DNA of 64,000 nucleotides from Caulobacter hibisci (GTDB lineage Bacteria; Pseudomonadota; Alphaproteobacteria; Caulobacterales; Caulobacteraceae), in NCBI RefSeq assembly GCF_016135805.1, contig NZ_JADWOX010000009.1:62001-126000 (forward strand). The letters run 5' to 3'. Below, in pieces: positions 18,083 through 28,966 of the stretch; position 1 is the first letter of the stretch; every line of letters begins with the position of its first letter. The notes under the pieces were generated by a model. The model made no database searches, was not told the origin of the DNA, and worked only from the letters and a program-made list of their open reading frames with translations. The position numbers and the translations under genes were made by a program.

Positions 18083-19119
18083 GAAATGAGCTCCAGGGCC
18101 TTCACGCCGATCATCGCCTCGGCCAGCAGGGCGGCGAACAGGGCGAACAGATAGAGGATCGAGAAGGCGAACAGGTTGCGGGCGTCCTTGGCCCCGCCGA
18201 CCGGCGGCGGGCGCTTGCCCTCCACGGCCGGCTCGGCGGCGGGGGCGGCGACCTCGTAGAGCGCGCGATCGGCCGCACGCGGGTCGGCCGCGTCGCCGGC
18301 GTCGCTGCGGAAGACGCGCCAGGCCAGGATCAGGAACACCAGGCCGCCCAGGCCCGAGACGGCCAGGTACAGCGGCCCGCCCAGGCCGGTGAAGGCCGGG
18401 GCCAGGCAGACGGGAATGAATACCAGGCTGTAGATCAGGATCTGCTGGCGGGTCGCCTTGGCGCCCTTGACCACCGGCAGCATCGGCACGCCGGCCTTGG
18501 CGTAGTCGGTGCTGATGTAGAGCGACAGGGCCCAGAAGTGCGGCGGGGTCCACAGGAAGATGATCAGCACCATCAGCCAGGCGTTCAGCGGGGCCGAGCC
18601 GGTCGCGGCCGCCCAGCCGATGGCGGGCGGCAAGGCCCCGGCCAGACCGCCGATGACGATGTTCTGGGCCGTCCAGCGCTTGAGCCACATGGTGTAGACG
18701 ACGGCGTAGAAGACGATGGTGAAGGCCAGCAGGCCCGCGGCCAGCCAGTTGATGGCCATGCCCAGCATCATCACCGACAGCAGGGACAGCACCACGCCCA
18801 GGGTCGCGGCTTCCGAGCCCTCGACCAGGCCGGCCGGCACCGGGCGGCCGCGGGTGCGGCGCATCTTGGCGTCGATGTCGGCGTCGTACCACATGTTCAG
18901 GGCGCCCGAGGCGCCCGCCCCGACGGCGATGCACAGCACGGCCACGGCGCCCAGCAGCGGGTGGATGGGCGTGCGGGCGGCGACCAGGCCGGTCAGGCCC
19001 GTGAACACCACCAGCGACATCACGCGCGGCTTCATCAGCTGGAAATAGTCCTGCCAGCGCGCGGCGCGGACCGGGTCGGTCGCGGGAACGTCGGACGAGA
19101 GGACGGCGGGCTTGGCCAT
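18079..19119 (-). CDS. ctaB: Protoheme IX farnesyltransferase (heme O synthase)
   Basis: 346-residue UbiA-family membrane prenyltransferase that adds farnesyl to heme b to make heme O for the aa3 oxidase. LMKPRVMSLVVFTGLTGL, NMWYDADIDAKMRRTRGRPV (first Asp-rich motif), YTMWLKRWTAQNIVIGGLAG and LWTPPHFWALSLY are family signatures. The part from about residue 270 to 310 (AADPRAADRALYEVAAPAAEP and after) is an insertion before the last TM helix. It lies 120 bp after coxA and overlaps coxF by 4 bp. Confidence 0.96.
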   Translation of the reverse strand: MAKPAVLSSDVPATDPVRAARWQDYFQLMKPRVMSLVVFTGLTGLVAARTPIHPLLGAVAVLCIAVGAGASGALNMWYDADIDAKMRRTRGRPVPAGLVEGSEAATLGVVLSLLSVMMLGMAINWLAAGLLAFTIVFYAVVYTMWLKRWTAQNIVIGGLAGALPPAIGWAAATGSAPLNAWLMVLIIFLWTPPHFWALSLYISTDYAKAGVPMLPVVKGAKATRQQILIYSLVFIPVCLAPAFTGLGGPLYLAVSGLGGLVFLILAWRVFRSDAGDAADPRAADRALYEVAAPAAEPAVEGKRPPPVGGAKDARNLFAFSILYLFALFAALLAEAMIGVKALELIS

Positions 19120-19239
19120 GGGGTACGGTATCTTGGAAAACTAGGTCTGGATGGGCGAAGGGCGCGGGCCCGGCTGTCGCCGGATCCGCGCCCCCCGCGC
19201 TTATATCGCTATCTTACCAGAGATCAGTGATGCCAGTGA

Positions 19240-21890
<2,651 letters not shown>

Positions 21891-22184
21891 TTCCCTCTCG
21901 GCCCGTTTCGGCGGCGTTCTAACGAGAGACACCTCCGCCTCACGCCGCGCCGACTTGCACAATACGACCGGATACCCGGGTTCAGGCAATCGACTTTGAA
22001 CGAAGTCGGAGCTCTCCCCACGGCGCCGGCCGGTCGCAGGCGTGCATACGCGCATCAATCCCTGTTGCCAAGCACCCGAAACCATATGGGGAGCAGGGTT
22101 TCTGCGTCAGTTGCGAAGCACTCTCAATAACTTCGCCAAATCCGTCCACACGACCGACAGGCGAATCACGTCGATCCTCGAACA

Positions 22185-22226
22185 TTGATAACTTGTAATA
22201 ACAGCTACCTTGCATCACACACTACC
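22185..22226 (+). promoter_or_regulatory. Candidate promoter and operator of the padR unit
   Basis: TTGATAA (22185-22191), a 12-bp spacer and GCTACCTT (22204-22211) fit the housekeeping Caulobacter pattern TTGACGS-N10-14-GCTANAWC loosely. TACCTTGCATCACACACTACC (22206-22226) overlaps the -10 region and is an imperfect dyad that a PadR protein could occupy. The rest of the 374-bp gap between coxB and padR (21891-22264) must also hold the coxB promoter on the other strand; I see no repeat or convincing gene there. Confidence 0.35.
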
Positions 22227-22264
22227 TGGCCGTACAAGGGTCCTACCAACAGGAACCGAGAGCC

Positions 22265-22591
22265 GTGCCTGAAGCCATCGAAACACAATTGAAGAAAGGC
22301 GTGCTGGCGCTGTGCGTGCTGGCCCTGCTGTCGAAGGCCGACAGCTACGCCTACGAGATCGCCAGCCAGCTGGCCCACGACATCGACATGGGAGAGGGGA
22401 CCATCTACCCGTTGATGCGACGCCTGCAGTCCGACGGCCTGGTCGAGACCTATCTGGTCGAGTCGACCAGCGGCCCGCCGCGCAAATACTACCGCCTGAC
22501 CACCGCAGGCCGCGACAGCTTCGCCGCCCAGAAGGCCGAATGGGCCGCCTTCACCAAGGCCGTGGACGACATCCTGGGAGCCGCCGCATGA
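22265..22591 (+). CDS. PadR-family transcriptional regulator
   Basis: 108 residues from GTG 22265, preceded by GGAACCGAGAG as ribosome site. Winged-helix PadR signatures: LLSKADSYAYEIASQLAHDI, GEGTIYPLMRRLQSDGLVETYL and PPRKYYRLTTAGRDSF, with a short C-terminal dimer helix. It overlaps the DUF1700 gene by 4 bp (ATGA). The trio PadR, DUF1700, DUF2807 recurs in many bacteria and is usually read as an autoregulated envelope-stress or antimicrobial-response unit; that reading is inference here. Confidence 0.93.
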   Translation: MPEAIETQLKKGVLALCVLALLSKADSYAYEIASQLAHDIDMGEGTIYPLMRRLQSDGLVETYLVESTSGPPRKYYRLTTAGRDSFAAQKAEWAAFTKAVDDILGAAA

Positions 22592-23154
22592 CCCGCGCCG
22601 AATTCATCACCCGCCTGAAGCGGGGCTTGGCCGGCCTGCCGGCCACCACGATCGCCGACGCGGTCGCCGACTACGACGCCCACTTCGACGACGCGGCCGC
22701 CGCCGGTCGCGGCGAAGCCGAGACGGCCGCCGCCCTGGGCGATCCCGACCGCCTGGCCCGCGAGCTGCGCGCCGAAGCCGGCCTCAAGCGCTGGGAAGAA
22801 ACCAAGAACCCGTCGGCCGCCGCCGGCGCCGTGTTCGCGGTTCTGGGCCTGGGCGCGATCGACATCCTGATCCTGCTGCCCATCCTGATGGGCGTGATCG
22901 GGGCGATCTTCGGCTTCTTCATGGCCGGGATCGGCATCTTCATCGCCGGGGGCTTCGTGTTCTCGGCCGGACCGTTCCTGAACCCGCCGGGCGGAGCCGC
23001 CTTCGCCATCCTGGGCGGCATCGGCCTGATGGCCGCGGCCACCGCCCTGACCGCCGTCACCGGCCTGGTCACGGTCGGCCTGGTCAACGGACTGGTCTGG
23101 TACGGCCGTCTCCACTACCGGCTGCTGAAGCCGGCCATCGAACCGCAAGCCTGA
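22588..23154 (+). CDS. DUF1700-type membrane protein
   Basis: 188 residues. The N-terminal part is the DUF1700/HAAS-like helical domain: EFITRLKRGLAGLPATTIADAV, YDAHFDDAAAAGRGEAETAAALGDP and RLARELRAEAGL. Then come about four hydrophobic segments rich in Gly and Ala (IDILILLPILMGVIGAIFGF, GIGIFIAGGFVFSAG, FAILGGIGLMAAATALTAV). HAAS-domain proteins partner with PadR regulators encoded next to them. It overlaps padR by 4 bp and precedes the GIN-domain gene by 9 bp. Confidence 0.85.
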   Translation: MTRAEFITRLKRGLAGLPATTIADAVADYDAHFDDAAAAGRGEAETAAALGDPDRLARELRAEAGLKRWEETKNPSAAAGAVFAVLGLGAIDILILLPILMGVIGAIFGFFMAGIGIFIAGGFVFSAGPFLNPPGGAAFAILGGIGLMAAATALTAVTGLVTVGLVNGLVWYGRLHYRLLKPAIEPQA

Positions 23155-23163
23155 GGTCGCGCC

Positions 23164-23967
23164 ATGATCCGCAACCTGACCATCATCGCCGTCGCCAGCT
23201 TCGTCCTGGCCGTCGCCTGTCTCGGAACCGCCTTCGCCATCGGCGGGCGGGAGATCGTCAAGCGCGGCGGCTGGACCATCCCGGCCAACATCCACTTCAA
23301 CATCGAGGACGACGACGGCAACGTCACCGTCCGCCGCAACGGTGCGGTGACCATCGAGGACCACGGTCCCAACACCACCCGCCAGATCGCCTGGACCGGC
23401 GCCGAGGCCCTGCGCATCGATCTGCCGGCCCGGGTGATCTACACCCAGGGCGACAAGGCCGGCGTCACCGTCGAAGGTCCGCAAGGACTCGTCCGCCGCG
23501 TGGTGCTGACGGGCGACCGTCTGCACCTGGACGGCGACGGCGAGGGCCGCGGCTTCCGGTTCGACGCCGACGGCCTGCGGGCGTTCTCCGACGCCGACGA
23601 CCTGGTGATCCGCGTCTCGGCCCCGTCGGTGAAGACCTTCGTGCTCAACGGCTCGGGCCAGCTGGACATCCAGTCCTACGACCAGCCGAGCCTGTCCCTG
23701 GCCCTGAACGGCAGCGGCGAAGCCTACGCCACCGGCAAGGTCAAGGCCCTGGACCTGCAGATCGCCGGCTCCGGCGAGGCCGAACTGAGCGCCCTGAACG
23801 TCACCGACGCCAAGGTCGAGATCGCCGGCAGCGGCGAGGCCAAGCTCGGCCCGACGGGCGAGGCCGACGTCCAGATCGCCGGCAGCGGCGACGTCACCCT
23901 GACCGAGCGCCCGGCCCGCCTGTCCAAGTCGATCGCCGGATCGGGCGAGGTCAACGAGGACTGGTAG
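23164..23967 (+). CDS. DUF2807 (head GIN domain) secreted or anchored protein
   Basis: 267 residues: N-terminal hydrophobic segment (IIAVASFVLAVACLGTAFA) as signal peptide or anchor, then a beta-helix-like domain with repeating units FVLNGSGQLDI, LALNGSGEAYA, LQIAGSGEAEL, VEIAGSGEAKL, VQIAGSGDVTL and SIAGSGEV. The G-S-G-E/D pattern every 18-22 residues is the GIN-domain hallmark. It is expected outside the cytoplasmic membrane. It is the last gene of the PadR unit. Confidence 0.88.
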   Translation: MIRNLTIIAVASFVLAVACLGTAFAIGGREIVKRGGWTIPANIHFNIEDDDGNVTVRRNGAVTIEDHGPNTTRQIAWTGAEALRIDLPARVIYTQGDKAGVTVEGPQGLVRRVVLTGDRLHLDGDGEGRGFRFDADGLRAFSDADDLVIRVSAPSVKTFVLNGSGQLDIQSYDQPSLSLALNGSGEAYATGKVKALDLQIAGSGEAELSALNVTDAKVEIAGSGEAKLGPTGEADVQIAGSGDVTLTERPARLSKSIAGSGEVNEDW

Positions 23968-24039
23968 CCCGCCAAAGGGGCGGGGACCAAAAAGGCGGAG
24001 GGAGATGACGCGGGGCCTGCAAGCGCCTAACTTGTACGG

Positions 24040-25470
24040 ATGACCGCTCCTCTCTCCGCCCCTTCCCTGCTGGACGCCGCCGGCGTCGACCCGCAACGCG
24101 CCCGCGCCATCCTGGGCGAGGCCCTGGCCGGCGCCGACGACGGCGAGCTGTTCCTCGAGCGGTCCGAGAGCGAGGCCTTCGTCTTCGACGACGGCCGGCT
24201 GAAGACCGCCTCCTACGACAGCGGCGAGGGCTTTGGCCTGCGGGTGGTGGCCGGCGAAACGGCCGGATACGCCCACGCCTCGGAGATCTCCGAGGCCGCC
24301 ATCGGCCGGGCGGGATCGTCGGCCAGCCTCGCCAAGCGCGGCTATGCCGGCGTTTCGGCCGAAGGCCCCCGCGCCACCAATGAAAAGCTCTATGGCGAGG
24401 ACGACCCGGTCTCCTCCCCCGCCTTCTCCGAGAAGGTCTCCCTGCTCCAGGAAATCGACGCCTTCGCCCGCCAGCGCGACCCGCGCGTCGCCCAGGTGAT
24501 GGCCAGCCTGACCGGCGAGCGCCGGGTGGTCGAGATCCTGCGCGCCGACGGCAAGCTGATCCGCGACGTGCGTCCCCTGGTGCGCCTGAACGTCCAGGTC
24601 ACGGTCGAGAAGGATGGCAAGCGCGAGGCCGGCTCGTCCGGCGCCGGCGGCCGCGCCGGCTTCGCCGCCTGGATCAGCCCCGACAAGTGGCAGGACCAGG
24701 TCGACGAGGCCCTACGCCAGGCGCTGGTCAATCTCGAGGCCGTCGCCTGCCCGGCTGGCGAGATGGACGTGGTGCTCGGCCCGGGCTGGAACGGCGTGCT
24801 GCTGCACGAGGCCGTCGGCCACGGGCTGGAAGGCGACTTCAACCGCAAGGGCATCAGCGCCTTCTCGGGCCGCATCGGCGAGCGGGTGGCCGCCAAGGGC
24901 GTCACCGTCTTCGACGACGGCTCGATCCCCGGCCGCCGCGGCTCGCTGACCATCGACGACGAGGGCACGCCGACCGAGCGCACCATCCTGATCGAGGACG
25001 GCATCCTCGTGGGCTACATGCACGACCGCATGTCGGCCCGGCTGATGGGCCTGGCCGCCACCGGCAACGGCCGCCGCCAGTCCTACGCCCACATGCCGAT
25101 GCCGCGGATGACCAACACCGGCATGCTGGCCGGCAACGACGACCCGGCCGAGATGATCGCCTCGATGAAGCGCGGCCTCTACTGCGCCAATTTCGGCGGC
25201 GGCCAGGTCGACATCACCAACGGCAAGTTCGTCTTCCAGTGCACCGAGGCCTATCTGGTCGAGGACGGCAAGATCACCGCCCCGGTCAAGGGCGCCACCC
25301 TGATCGGCGACGGCCCCAGCGCCCTGACCCGCGTGACCATGATCGGCAACGACTTCGCCTTCGACCCCGGCATCGGCGTCTGCGGCAAGGCCGGCCAGGG
25401 CGTGCCGGTGGGCGTGGGCCAGCCGTCGCTGAAGATCACCGGCCTGACGGTGGGCGGGACGAATATCTGA
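24040..25470 (+). CDS. tldD: TldD metalloprotease
   Basis: 476 residues, normal length. The zinc motif HEAVGHGLEGDFNRKG (HExxxH) is intact; YMHDRMSARLMGLAATGNGRR, MTNTGMLAGNDD and GGGQVDITNGKFVFQCTEAYLVEDGKI are TldD hallmarks. With TldE (PmbA), not seen here, TldD forms a dimeric protease that trims peptides such as microcin precursors and degrades CcdA. ATG 24040 follows a 72-bp gap after the GIN gene. A family C palindrome lies just downstream. Confidence 0.95.
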   Translation: MTAPLSAPSLLDAAGVDPQRARAILGEALAGADDGELFLERSESEAFVFDDGRLKTASYDSGEGFGLRVVAGETAGYAHASEISEAAIGRAGSSASLAKRGYAGVSAEGPRATNEKLYGEDDPVSSPAFSEKVSLLQEIDAFARQRDPRVAQVMASLTGERRVVEILRADGKLIRDVRPLVRLNVQVTVEKDGKREAGSSGAGGRAGFAAWISPDKWQDQVDEALRQALVNLEAVACPAGEMDVVLGPGWNGVLLHEAVGHGLEGDFNRKGISAFSGRIGERVAAKGVTVFDDGSIPGRRGSLTIDDEGTPTERTILIEDGILVGYMHDRMSARLMGLAATGNGRRQSYAHMPMPRMTNTGMLAGNDDPAEMIASMKRGLYCANFGGGQVDITNGKFVFQCTEAYLVEDGKITAPVKGATLIGDGPSALTRVTMIGNDFAFDPGIGVCGKAGQGVPVGVGQPSLKITGLTVGGTNI

Positions 25471-25476
25471 TCCAGA

Positions 25477-25593
25477 CCCTCCCCCTGAAGGGGGAGGTGT
25501 CGCCGGAGGCGACGGAGGGGGAAGTGACCCCTCCGCCGACAAGACCTTCCCCCTCCGACCGCTTCGCGGCCACCTCCCCCTTCAGGGAGAGGG
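25477..25593. repeat. Intergenic palindromic element, family C, copy 3
   Basis: Ends CCCTCCCCCTGAAGGGGGAGG and CCTCCCCCTTCAGGGAGAGGG, inner hairpins GTCGCCGGAGGCGAC and CCGCTTCGCGG. It begins 6 bp after the tldD stop and ends before the RNA candidate. Confidence 0.8.
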
Positions 25594-25639
25594 TTCAAGC
25601 GCCCAACCCTGTCGGCGATTTAATCCACCTTGCGGGCTT

Positions 25640-25787
25640 GTAACTTCACCCGCGCCTCGTCTGCGGCCCAATCTGTGGCGCGAGACAACGAGGCCGCCGA
25701 CCGCGATTACGGGTCCCCAATCCATGCGGATTCAGAAGCGGCCACTTCGAAGGACCCCGGCGCCCAACCGGGGTCCTTTTTTCTTTC
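25640..25787 (+). ncRNA. Candidate structured small RNA with three-way junction
   Basis: The 25640-25790 stretch has no convincing ORF but folds well by eye. CTTC-3-CGC (25644-25653) can pair with GCG-6-GAAG (25726-25738). Inside are the perfect stem GCCTCGT/ACGAGGC (25654-25660 with 25688-25694) and the small hairpin GACC-G-CG-ATTA-CG-GGTC (25699-25715). A strong terminator with a T run follows. This could be a stand-alone RNA. A closing stem, an opened centre and a small 3' hairpin recall 6S RNA, but I could not match the 6S consensus. It might otherwise be a structured tldD 3' end. Confidence 0.4.
25751..25787 (+). terminator. Rho-independent terminator, plus strand
   Basis: GGACCCCGG pairs with CCGGGGTCC around CGCCCAA and is followed by TTTTTTCTTT. 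The T run is only on the plus strand side, so it does not serve the converging aroG gene. It ends either tldD read-through or the RNA candidate. Confidence 0.85.
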
Positions 25788-25799
25788 GGACGAGACGCC

Positions 25800-26894
25800 T
25801 CAGCCCTTGCGGGCTTCGCGGCCGGCCCGCACGGCGGCGGCCAGGCCGTCCAGCATCCGCACCGAGGTCTCCCAGTCGACGCAGGCGTCGGTGACCGACT
25901 GGCCGTAGGTCAGGGGCTGGCCCGGGACGATGTCCTGGCGGCCGGCGACGAGATTGCTCTCGATCATCACGCCCATGATCGGCGAGGCCCCGGTCGCCAC
26001 CTGGGCGGCGATGTCGGCGACGACGGCCGGCTGGTTCTCGTGGTTCTTGCCGCTGTTGGCGTGGCTGGCGTCGACCATGATCTTCGGCGGCAGGCCGGCC
26101 TTGACCAGGGCCTGGGCCACGGCCTCGACGCTGGCGGCGTCGTAGTTGGGGGCTTTGCCGCCGCGCAGCACCACGTGGCTGTCGGCGTTGCCGGTGGTGG
26201 TGGCGATGGCCGCGCGGCCTTCCTTGGTCACGGCCAGGAAATGGTGCGGCTGGGCGGCGGCGGTCACCGCGTCGATGGCCACCTTCACGTCGCCGTTGGT
26301 GCCGTTCTTGAAGCCGACCGGGCACGATAGGCCCGAGGCCATCTCGCGGTGGATCTGGCTTTCGGTGGTGCGGGCGCCGATCGCGCCCCAGGCCACCAGG
26401 TCGGCGATGTACTGCGGGGTGGTGACGTCCAGGAACTCGCAGGCGGCCGGCAGGCCCTGGGCCGACACGTCCAGCAGCACCCGCCGCGCCAAGCGCAGGC
26501 CCTCGTTGATCCGGAAGCCGCCGTCGAGGTCCGGATCGTTGATCAGGCCCTTCCAGCCCACCGTGGTGCGCGGCTTCTCGAAATAGACCCGCATGATCAC
26601 TTCCAGCTCGCCGGCGTGACGCTCGCGCTCGACGGCCAGGCGGCGGGCGTATTCCAGCGCGGCCTTGGGGTCGTGGATCGAGCACGGACCGATGACCACC
26701 ACCAGACGGTCGTCACGGCCGTGCAGCACCTCGTGAACCACCTGGCGGGAGGCTTCCACCACCTCGGCGGTGGCGGAGGTGGCCGGGGCCTCGCCGATCA
26801 CCTGGGCGGGCGGGCTGAGGGTCTGCAGGCGGGAAATCCGCAGGTCGTCGGTGGGGATCGGAAGCGAGACGAGGTGGGCGGTCGAGGAAGGCAT
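25800..26894 (-). CDS. aroG: 3-deoxy-7-phosphoheptulonate (DAHP) synthase, class I
   Basis: 364 residues; joins PEP and erythrose-4-phosphate, the first step of aromatic amino acid synthesis. DRLVVVIGPCSIHDPKAALEYA holds a metal Cys, VYFEKPRTTVGWKGLINDP, VGFKNGTNGDVKVAIDA and DASHANSGKNHENQ complete the active site of the AroFGH type. MPSSTAHLVSL at 26894 was chosen; an earlier in-frame start falls in the attenuator terminator. Which aromatic acid feeds back allosterically cannot be told. Expression should depend on the attenuator at 26946-27088. Confidence 0.95.
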   Translation of the reverse strand: MPSSTAHLVSLPIPTDDLRISRLQTLSPPAQVIGEAPATSATAEVVEASRQVVHEVLHGRDDRLVVVIGPCSIHDPKAALEYARRLAVERERHAGELEVIMRVYFEKPRTTVGWKGLINDPDLDGGFRINEGLRLARRVLLDVSAQGLPAACEFLDVTTPQYIADLVAWGAIGARTTESQIHREMASGLSCPVGFKNGTNGDVKVAIDAVTAAAQPHHFLAVTKEGRAAIATTTGNADSHVVLRGGKAPNYDAASVEAVAQALVKAGLPPKIMVDASHANSGKNHENQPAVVADIAAQVATGASPIMGVMIESNLVAGRQDIVPGQPLTYGQSVTDACVDWETSVRMLDGLAAAVRAGREARKG

Positions 26895-26945
26895 GGCGCG
26901 GGTCCTGAAGGATCGTGAGGAAGATCGGGGAGGTCCGGCGGCCAT

Positions 26946-26977
26946 TAAAAAAGCCGCCCGGGGAACCCCTGGCGGCT
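26946..26977 (-). terminator. Attenuator terminator before aroG
   Basis: On the minus strand AGCCGCC..GGGG pairs with CCCC..GGCGGCT, followed by TTTTTT. It sits 28 bp after the leader-peptide stop and 52 bp before the aroG start. Nine bases of its 5' arm (26966-26974) can alternatively pair with leader bases 27029-27037. Confidence 0.85.
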
Positions 26978-27004
26978 GGTGAAAGGCGTTTTGGCGGCCT
27001 GATC

Positions 27005-27088
27005 TCAGGCCAAACGATCCCCTCCCGGCGCCAGAGGCGTCGGATAGCTAAAGTACCAAAACAGCTGTTGGCTGGCGGCGAGGATCAT
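27005..27088 (-). CDS. Aromatic leader peptide of the aroG attenuator, 27 aa
   Basis: ATG 27088 is preceded by AGGGTG and opens a 27-codon frame: MILAASQQLFWYFSYPTPLA and then PGGDRLA. Residues 10-15 are Phe-Trp-Tyr-Phe-Ser-Tyr, five aromatic residues in six codons, covering all three end products of the pathway. This is the classic make-up of an attenuation leader. When charged Phe, Trp or Tyr tRNA is short, a ribosome stalled there would leave 27029-27037 free to pair with the terminator arm and let aroG be transcribed. The segment is far below usual gene-calling size but codon by codon agrees with the model. Confidence 0.85.
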   Translation of the reverse strand: MILAASQQLFWYFSYPTPLAPGGDRLA

Positions 27089-27152
27089 GGCGGTCACCCT
27101 AGAGCCAAGTTTTCCGGGAGTCCACAGGCCAAGGCTGTGAAGGACGCGCGGC

Positions 27153-27923
27153 CTATTGGTCCACGACCTTGATGATCCGCTCCGACGACGGCCGGCCGGC
27201 CGGACCCTTGCCGGAGGCGTAGGTGATGATCAGGGCGTCGTCCTTGATCGTCGCGCCGGGCTTGCGGCCCTCGGCCAGCAGCACCCGGCCGATGCGGGTC
27301 AGGAGGTTGCGGTCGCCGTTTCGGGCCATGCGCTCGAAGGCCTCGGCCGCGACATTGGCGCAGTCGGCCACCAGCACCGAGGTCTCGGGCCGCACGTCCT
27401 GCACGGTCTCGAAGGCCACCCTGTGGCGGGCGGCGCGGCTGGCGCGGTCGGCGGCCTGCAGCATGCGCTGGAACAGGGCGTTGGGGGTGATGAACGGCGG
27501 CGACTGGATGGTCGTGGCCTTGCCCATCAGGGCCGCGGCGGCGCCGGCCGGGCGGTCGGGCGTGAACAGGGTCATGCCGCCCAGCTTGGTGGCGCGCAGC
27601 ACCGGCTCGCCCAGCTCGTTCTTGTAGATCACGTCGCCGCGCGGACCGGCGTGCGGCGACAGCACCCAGACCTCGGCGCTGTTCTCGAACTTCAGCAGCG
27701 GGATGGCCGCGCCCCGGTCGAGCACGAAGGCCCCGCCGCCTTCCGAGACGTAGCGGGCCACGGGCGGCGCCGGCGGCTTGCGGGCCTCGGCGGTAGCGCG
27801 GTCGCCGAACAGGGCGTCGCGCAGGCTGTGCTTGGATTGGGCGGCGGCGGGCGCGGCGGCGAAGAGCCCAGTTCCGACCAGGGCAAGCGCCAGCGCGGCC
27901 GCGCAGCCTACCGGCCCCTTCAT
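27153..27923 (-). CDS. Secreted protein of unknown function (DUF4908-like?)
   Basis: 256 residues from ATG 27923, preceded by GGTGG. The N-terminus MKGPVGCAAALALALVGTGL is a signal peptide with cleavage after AAAAQS-type residues (AAPAAAQ). The mature part contains FENSAEVWVLSPHAGPRGDVIYKNELGEP, GGMTLFTPDRPAGAAAALMG and a C-terminal RIGRVLLAEGRKPGATIKDDALIITYASGKGP. The family label DUF4908 is from memory and uncertain. Probably periplasmic. An upstream Met at 27944 is possible but spoils the signal peptide. It sits on the same strand upstream of the aroG attenuator. Confidence 0.7.
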   Translation of the reverse strand: MKGPVGCAAALALALVGTGLFAAAPAAAQSKHSLRDALFGDRATAEARKPPAPPVARYVSEGGGAFVLDRGAAIPLLKFENSAEVWVLSPHAGPRGDVIYKNELGEPVLRATKLGGMTLFTPDRPAGAAAALMGKATTIQSPPFITPNALFQRMLQAADRASRAARHRVAFETVQDVRPETSVLVADCANVAAEAFERMARNGDRNLLTRIGRVLLAEGRKPGATIKDDALIITYASGKGPAGRPSSERIIKVVDQ

Positions 27924-28147
27924 TTCCACCGTCGGTCGTATCATGCCGGCGGTGATGATCCCCGACTGGGGCGATTCTTGGACGTGGAGGCGCCGCTTCC
28001 TGGCAAGCGCCGCCGTGCGACTTTTCTGCAACGCTTCCCTGGCGCGGGGCTTCTGCCGCCGCGTCCCCTCGAGATCTGGTCAGGGCCAGAGACCCCGACC
28101 AGAACCGTTAGGTCAAGCCACAAGCCCCGAAACGGGGACCGTGACGA

Positions 28148-28870
28148 TCAGGCGAGGTACTGGCCGCCGTTCAGCGATAGGGTGGCGCCGGTCACGAAGC
28201 CCGCACGCTCGCCGGCCAGGAAGGCGACCATGTCGGCGATCTCCTCGCCCTTGCCCAGGCGGCCGACGGGGATGCCGCCGATGATGCTGGCCAGCACCGT
28301 CTCGGGCACGGCGGCGACCATCTCGGTGTCGATATAGCCCGGGCAGATCACGTTGACCGTGACGCCCTTCTTGGCGTTTTCGAGCGCCAGGGCCTTGGTG
28401 AAGCCGATCAGACCGGCCTTGGCGGCCGAGTAGTTGGTCTGGCCGACTTGGCCCTTCTGGCCGTTGATCGAGCTGATGTTGATGATCCGGCCCCAGCCGC
28501 GCTCGCGCATGCCCTCGATCACCGGGCGGGTCATGTTGAAGGCCGAGTCCATGTTGACCCGGATCACTTCCGACCACTGCTCGTAGGTCATCTTGTGCAG
28601 GAAGCCGTCGCGGGTGATGCCGGCGTTGTTGACCAGCACGTCGACCGGCCCGAGCTCGGCGGTGACCTTGGCCACAGCGGCCTGGCAATCGTCGAACGAG
28701 CCGACATTGCCCTTGACCACCATGACGCCCAGCGCCTTGGCGCAGGCCTCGGCGGCCTCTTCGTTGCCGGAATAGCCCGCCGCGACCTTGAAGCCGTCGG
28801 CGACGAGCCGCTCGCAGATCGCCCGACCGATGCCCCGGGTGCCGCCGGTGACGAACGCAACTCTAGCCAT
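28148..28870 (-). CDS. phaB: Acetoacetyl-CoA reductase
   Basis: 240-residue NADPH-dependent SDR that reduces acetoacetyl-CoA to (R)-3-hydroxybutyryl-CoA for polyhydroxybutyrate. RVAFVTGGTRGIGRAICERL is the cofactor loop, VLVNNAGITRDGFLHKM, INISSINGQKGQVGQTNYSAAKAGLIGFTKALA with catalytic Ser-Tyr-Lys, and VNVICPGYIDTEMV. GFKVAAGYSGNEEAAEA fits the PhaB pattern. ATG 28870 chosen; the earlier start only adds a non-conserved lead. It lies 96 bp downstream of phaA on the same strand. Confidence 0.94.
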   Translation of the reverse strand: MARVAFVTGGTRGIGRAICERLVADGFKVAAGYSGNEEAAEACAKALGVMVVKGNVGSFDDCQAAVAKVTAELGPVDVLVNNAGITRDGFLHKMTYEQWSEVIRVNMDSAFNMTRPVIEGMRERGWGRIINISSINGQKGQVGQTNYSAAKAGLIGFTKALALENAKKGVTVNVICPGYIDTEMVAAVPETVLASIIGGIPVGRLGKGEEIADMVAFLAGERAGFVTGATLSLNGGQYLA

Positions 28871-28966
28871 ACAGAAGTCTCCTGCTGCCGTTACGTCATG
28901 GTTGCACGTGGTCGTGTCCGGAGCGCAAGCCCCGGACACGGTTTGTCATGAAGAGTTCTTCCGAAC

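Larger units (their letters stand above)
26946..27088 (-). promoter_or_regulatory. Transcription attenuator controlling aroG
   Basis: Parts on the minus strand in order: leader ribosome site and ATG (27088); aromatic codons (27044-27061); antiterminator arm CCTCTGGCG (27037-27029); a perfect GGCCTGA-GA-TCAGGCC hairpin over the leader stop; CCAAAAC, which can pair with GTTTTGG of the Leu-Phe-Trp codons; terminator arm CGCCAGGGG (26974-26966); terminator with T run. The antiterminator pairing is 9 bp with one G-U. Free ribosome travel masks the arm and favours termination. Confidence 0.8.

Noticed and set aside
21982..22218. 78-codon minus-strand ORF and the 82-codon plus-strand ORF in the coxB-padR gap
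   Set aside because: No ribosome site, no third-position GC bias, no motif; they lie in promoter territory.
25630..25908. 92-codon plus-strand ORF starting at TTG in the tldD-aroG gap
   Set aside because: Runs through the terminator hairpin and into aroG; the structure explains the sequence better than coding.
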